7,789 bases of DNA. Origin: Parvularcula sp964342585 (GTDB taxonomy: Bacteria; Pseudomonadota; Alphaproteobacteria; Caulobacterales; Parvularculaceae). The position numbers and the translations under genes are program-made. Positions 6,154 through 7,789 of the stretch are shown piece by piece. The notes below the pieces were generated by a model that searched no databases, was not told the DNA's origin, and was given only the letters and a program-made list of their open reading frames with translations. Where the stretch lies: contig CAYFHK010000126.1 of NCBI GenBank assembly GCA_964342585.1, positions 1-7,789 of the forward strand, read 5' to 3'. Positions within the stretch are counted from its first letter, which is position 1, and every line of letters starts with the position of its first letter.

Positions 6154-7789
6154 ATGACCAATCCATGGCAGCGCCGCCGGCATTTGGCCGAGCACGGCCT
6201 TTATGACCTTCGTGACGAACGTGACGCCTGTGGCGTCGGCCTTATCGCGGCCATCGATGGCCAGCCGCGCCGCGAGGTGGTGGTCAAAGCTATCGACGCC
6301 CTAAAGGCCGTTTGGCACCGCGGCGCCGTCGCGGCGGACGGGCGTACAGGCGATGGCGCTGGTGTGCGGATTGGCATCAGCCAAGAATTCTTCAAAGATA
6401 TGGCCGCGCGTGTTGGCGGCGCCGAGCCGGACCATGACGTCTGCGTCGGGATGATCTTTCTGCCGCGGACGGATTTCAACGCGCAAGACAAAGCCCGTGC
6501 GATTGTCGAAGCCGAGATCTTGCGGTTCGGGTTCTTGCTCTATGGCTGGCGGCAAGTGCCGGTCGACCCTTCCGTGATCGGCGAGAAAGCCAACGACGCA
6601 CGGCCAGAGATCGAACAGATCTTGTTCGGCGACCCGAATGGACGTGATCCCGGCGATCTACAGCGTGTGCTTTATCTCATCCGCCGTCGGATCGAGCGGC
6701 GCGCCCGTCAGCTGGCGCTGCCCGATTTTTATGTTTGCTCGCTGTCACAACGAGACATCATCTATAAGGGAATGTTCCTCGCGGGTGACATCGATCGTTT
6801 CTACCTCGATCTGAGCGACGAGCGGTTCGTCTCTAGCTTTGCGATTTTCCACCAGCGTTATTCGACCAATACGTTCCCAGAGTGGCGGCTGGCGCAGCCT
6901 TTCCGCATGTTGGCGCATAATGGCGAGATCAACACGCTGCGCGGCAACCTCAACTGGATGCGTAGCCATGAGATCAAGATGGCGTCGAGCGCCTTTGGTC
7001 CGTATGGCGATGATGTAAAACCCGTGATCCCGCCAGGGGCGTCGGATTCTGGCGCGCTGGATGCGGTGTTCGAAGTGCTCGTGCGCGCCGGCCGATCTGC
7101 GCCGATGGCGAAGGCGCTTCTCATTCCAGAGGCCTGGTCGAAGCGTGATGCGATTATGACGACCGAGCGCCGTGCGCTTTATGAATACTGCAACGCCGTG
7201 ATGGAGCCGTGGGATGGCCCCGCCGCGATCGCGGCCTTCGATGGTCGTTGGGCGATTGCGGGGCTTGATCGCAACGGTTTGCGCCCGCTGCGCTATGCGA
7301 TCACGGAAGATGGTCTTTTGGCCGTTGGCTCGGAAACGGGCATGTGCCCCTTGGGCGATAAGCGCGTCTTGCGCCGCGGCGCTGTGCCCGCCGGCGGCAT
7401 GATCGCTGTCGACCTCGATGAGGGCAAATTCTACGACTCCGACACGATCATCGGGCATTTAACGGCCGCTCATCCGTATCAAGAGTGGCTGAAGAATATC
7501 GTCCAGCTCGATGAGATCGTGGGCCCAGGTCCCGAAGATCGTCTCTTCGTGGAGAGCGAGCTCAGCCGTCGGCAGTATGCAGCCGGGTATTCGGTTGAGG
7601 ATTTGGAGCTCATCCTTCGTCCCATGGTCGAAGAGGGTAAGGAGGCGATCGGCTCAATGGGCGATGACACGGCTATTGCTGTGCTGTCGAAGCAATATCG
7701 TCCGCTTTCGCACTTTTTCCGCCAGCGCTTTAGCCAGGTGACAAACCCGCCCATCGACCCTTTGCGGGAAGGGCGCGTAATGAGCCTGA
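6154..7789 (+). CDS. gltB: Glutamate synthase large subunit, 3'-truncated by window
   Basis: About 545 codons are present of a protein that is usually near 1,500 residues; the frame is open at the window end. GltB hydrolyses glutamine in an N-terminal Ntn-type amidotransferase domain and channels ammonia to the FMN/Fe-S synthase site. DACGVG places the catalytic cysteine at C26, implying a 25-residue propeptide removed to expose it. R56 (HRGA), R235 (HQRYSTNT), N256-G257 (AHNGEINT) and D298 (SDSGALD) fall, after subtracting 25, at 31, 210, 231-232 and 273, the glutamine-site positions I recall for Azospirillum GltS. The end of the window (VTNPPIDPLRE, about 529-539) belongs to the central domain, so the synthase, FMN and 3Fe-4S regions lie beyond. 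AAGGGG at 6137-6142 is a somewhat distant ribosome site (11 nt). No other in-frame start exists after the stop at 6094. Confidence 0.97.
   Translation, partial: MTNPWQRRRHLAEHGLYDLRDERDACGVGLIAAIDGQPRREVVVKAIDALKAVWHRGAVAADGRTGDGAGVRIGISQEFFKDMAARVGGAEPDHDVCVGMIFLPRTDFNAQDKARAIVEAEILRFGFLLYGWRQVPVDPSVIGEKANDARPEIEQILFGDPNGRDPGDLQRVLYLIRRRIERRARQLALPDFYVCSLSQRDIIYKGMFLAGDIDRFYLDLSDERFVSSFAIFHQRYSTNTFPEWRLAQPFRMLAHNGEINTLRGNLNWMRSHEIKMASSAFGPYGDDVKPVIPPGASDSGALDAVFEVLVRAGRSAPMAKALLIPEAWSKRDAIMTTERRALYEYCNAVMEPWDGPAAIAAFDGRWAIAGLDRNGLRPLRYAITEDGLLAVGSETGMCPLGDKRVLRRGAVPAGGMIAVDLDEGKFYDSDTIIGHLTAAHPYQEWLKNIVQLDEIVGPGPEDRLFVESELSRRQYAAGYSVEDLELILRPMVEEGKEAIGSMGDDTAIAVLSKQYRPLSHFFRQRFSQVTNPPIDPLREGRVMSL

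Noticed and set aside
4909..6195. 428-codon open frame on the minus strand across gltD
   Set aside because: It is antisense to an intact, motif-complete gltD. Long antisense frames are expected in GC-rich genes, and the product shows no recognisable domain.
6745..7458. 237-codon open frame on the minus strand across gltB
   Set aside because: It mirrors the gltB reading frame, which carries all the expected active-site residues.

Overview
The window is GC-rich bacterial DNA with every supported gene on the + strand. Protein features suggest an alphaproteobacterium: GltB active-site positions match the numbering I recall for Azospirillum, AmtB has a cleavable-looking leader, and a TorF-type porin sits beside an ammonium transporter. 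I cannot place it more precisely.

Layout. 1-1554: the 3' part of a coiled-coil protein with a divergent RmuC-like core, followed by a good intrinsic terminator (1588-1618). 1555-1886: a 332-nt gene-free region holding the terminator, a long bulged inverted repeat, repeated GTCACA/TGTGAC motifs and a weak NtrC-like dyad. 1887-2225: glnK (P-II). 2246-3604: amtB. 3605-3748: a structured leader with two hairpins that can re-pair. 3749-4471: a TorF-family outer-membrane porin. 4472-4605: three consecutive inverted repeats. 4606-6063: gltD. 6064-6153: a spacer beginning with a perfect 16-bp palindrome. 6154-7789: gltB, cut by the window end.

From glnK onward the genes form a nitrogen-acquisition module. 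The porin probably gives solutes passage across the outer membrane, AmtB imports ammonium, GlnK senses nitrogen and energy status and gates AmtB, and GltD/GltB (NADPH-GOGAT) supply glutamate for the GS-GOGAT cycle. No glnA is in the window. glnK-amtB is very likely one transcript. The porin and gltDB may be separate or attenuated units, because each is preceded by strong secondary structure.

I found no mobile element, CRISPR array, tRNA or rRNA, and no wholly new multi-gene system. The least explained material is the non-coding structure in the three intergenic regions and the RmuC-like protein, whose predicted nuclease motif has lost its lysine.
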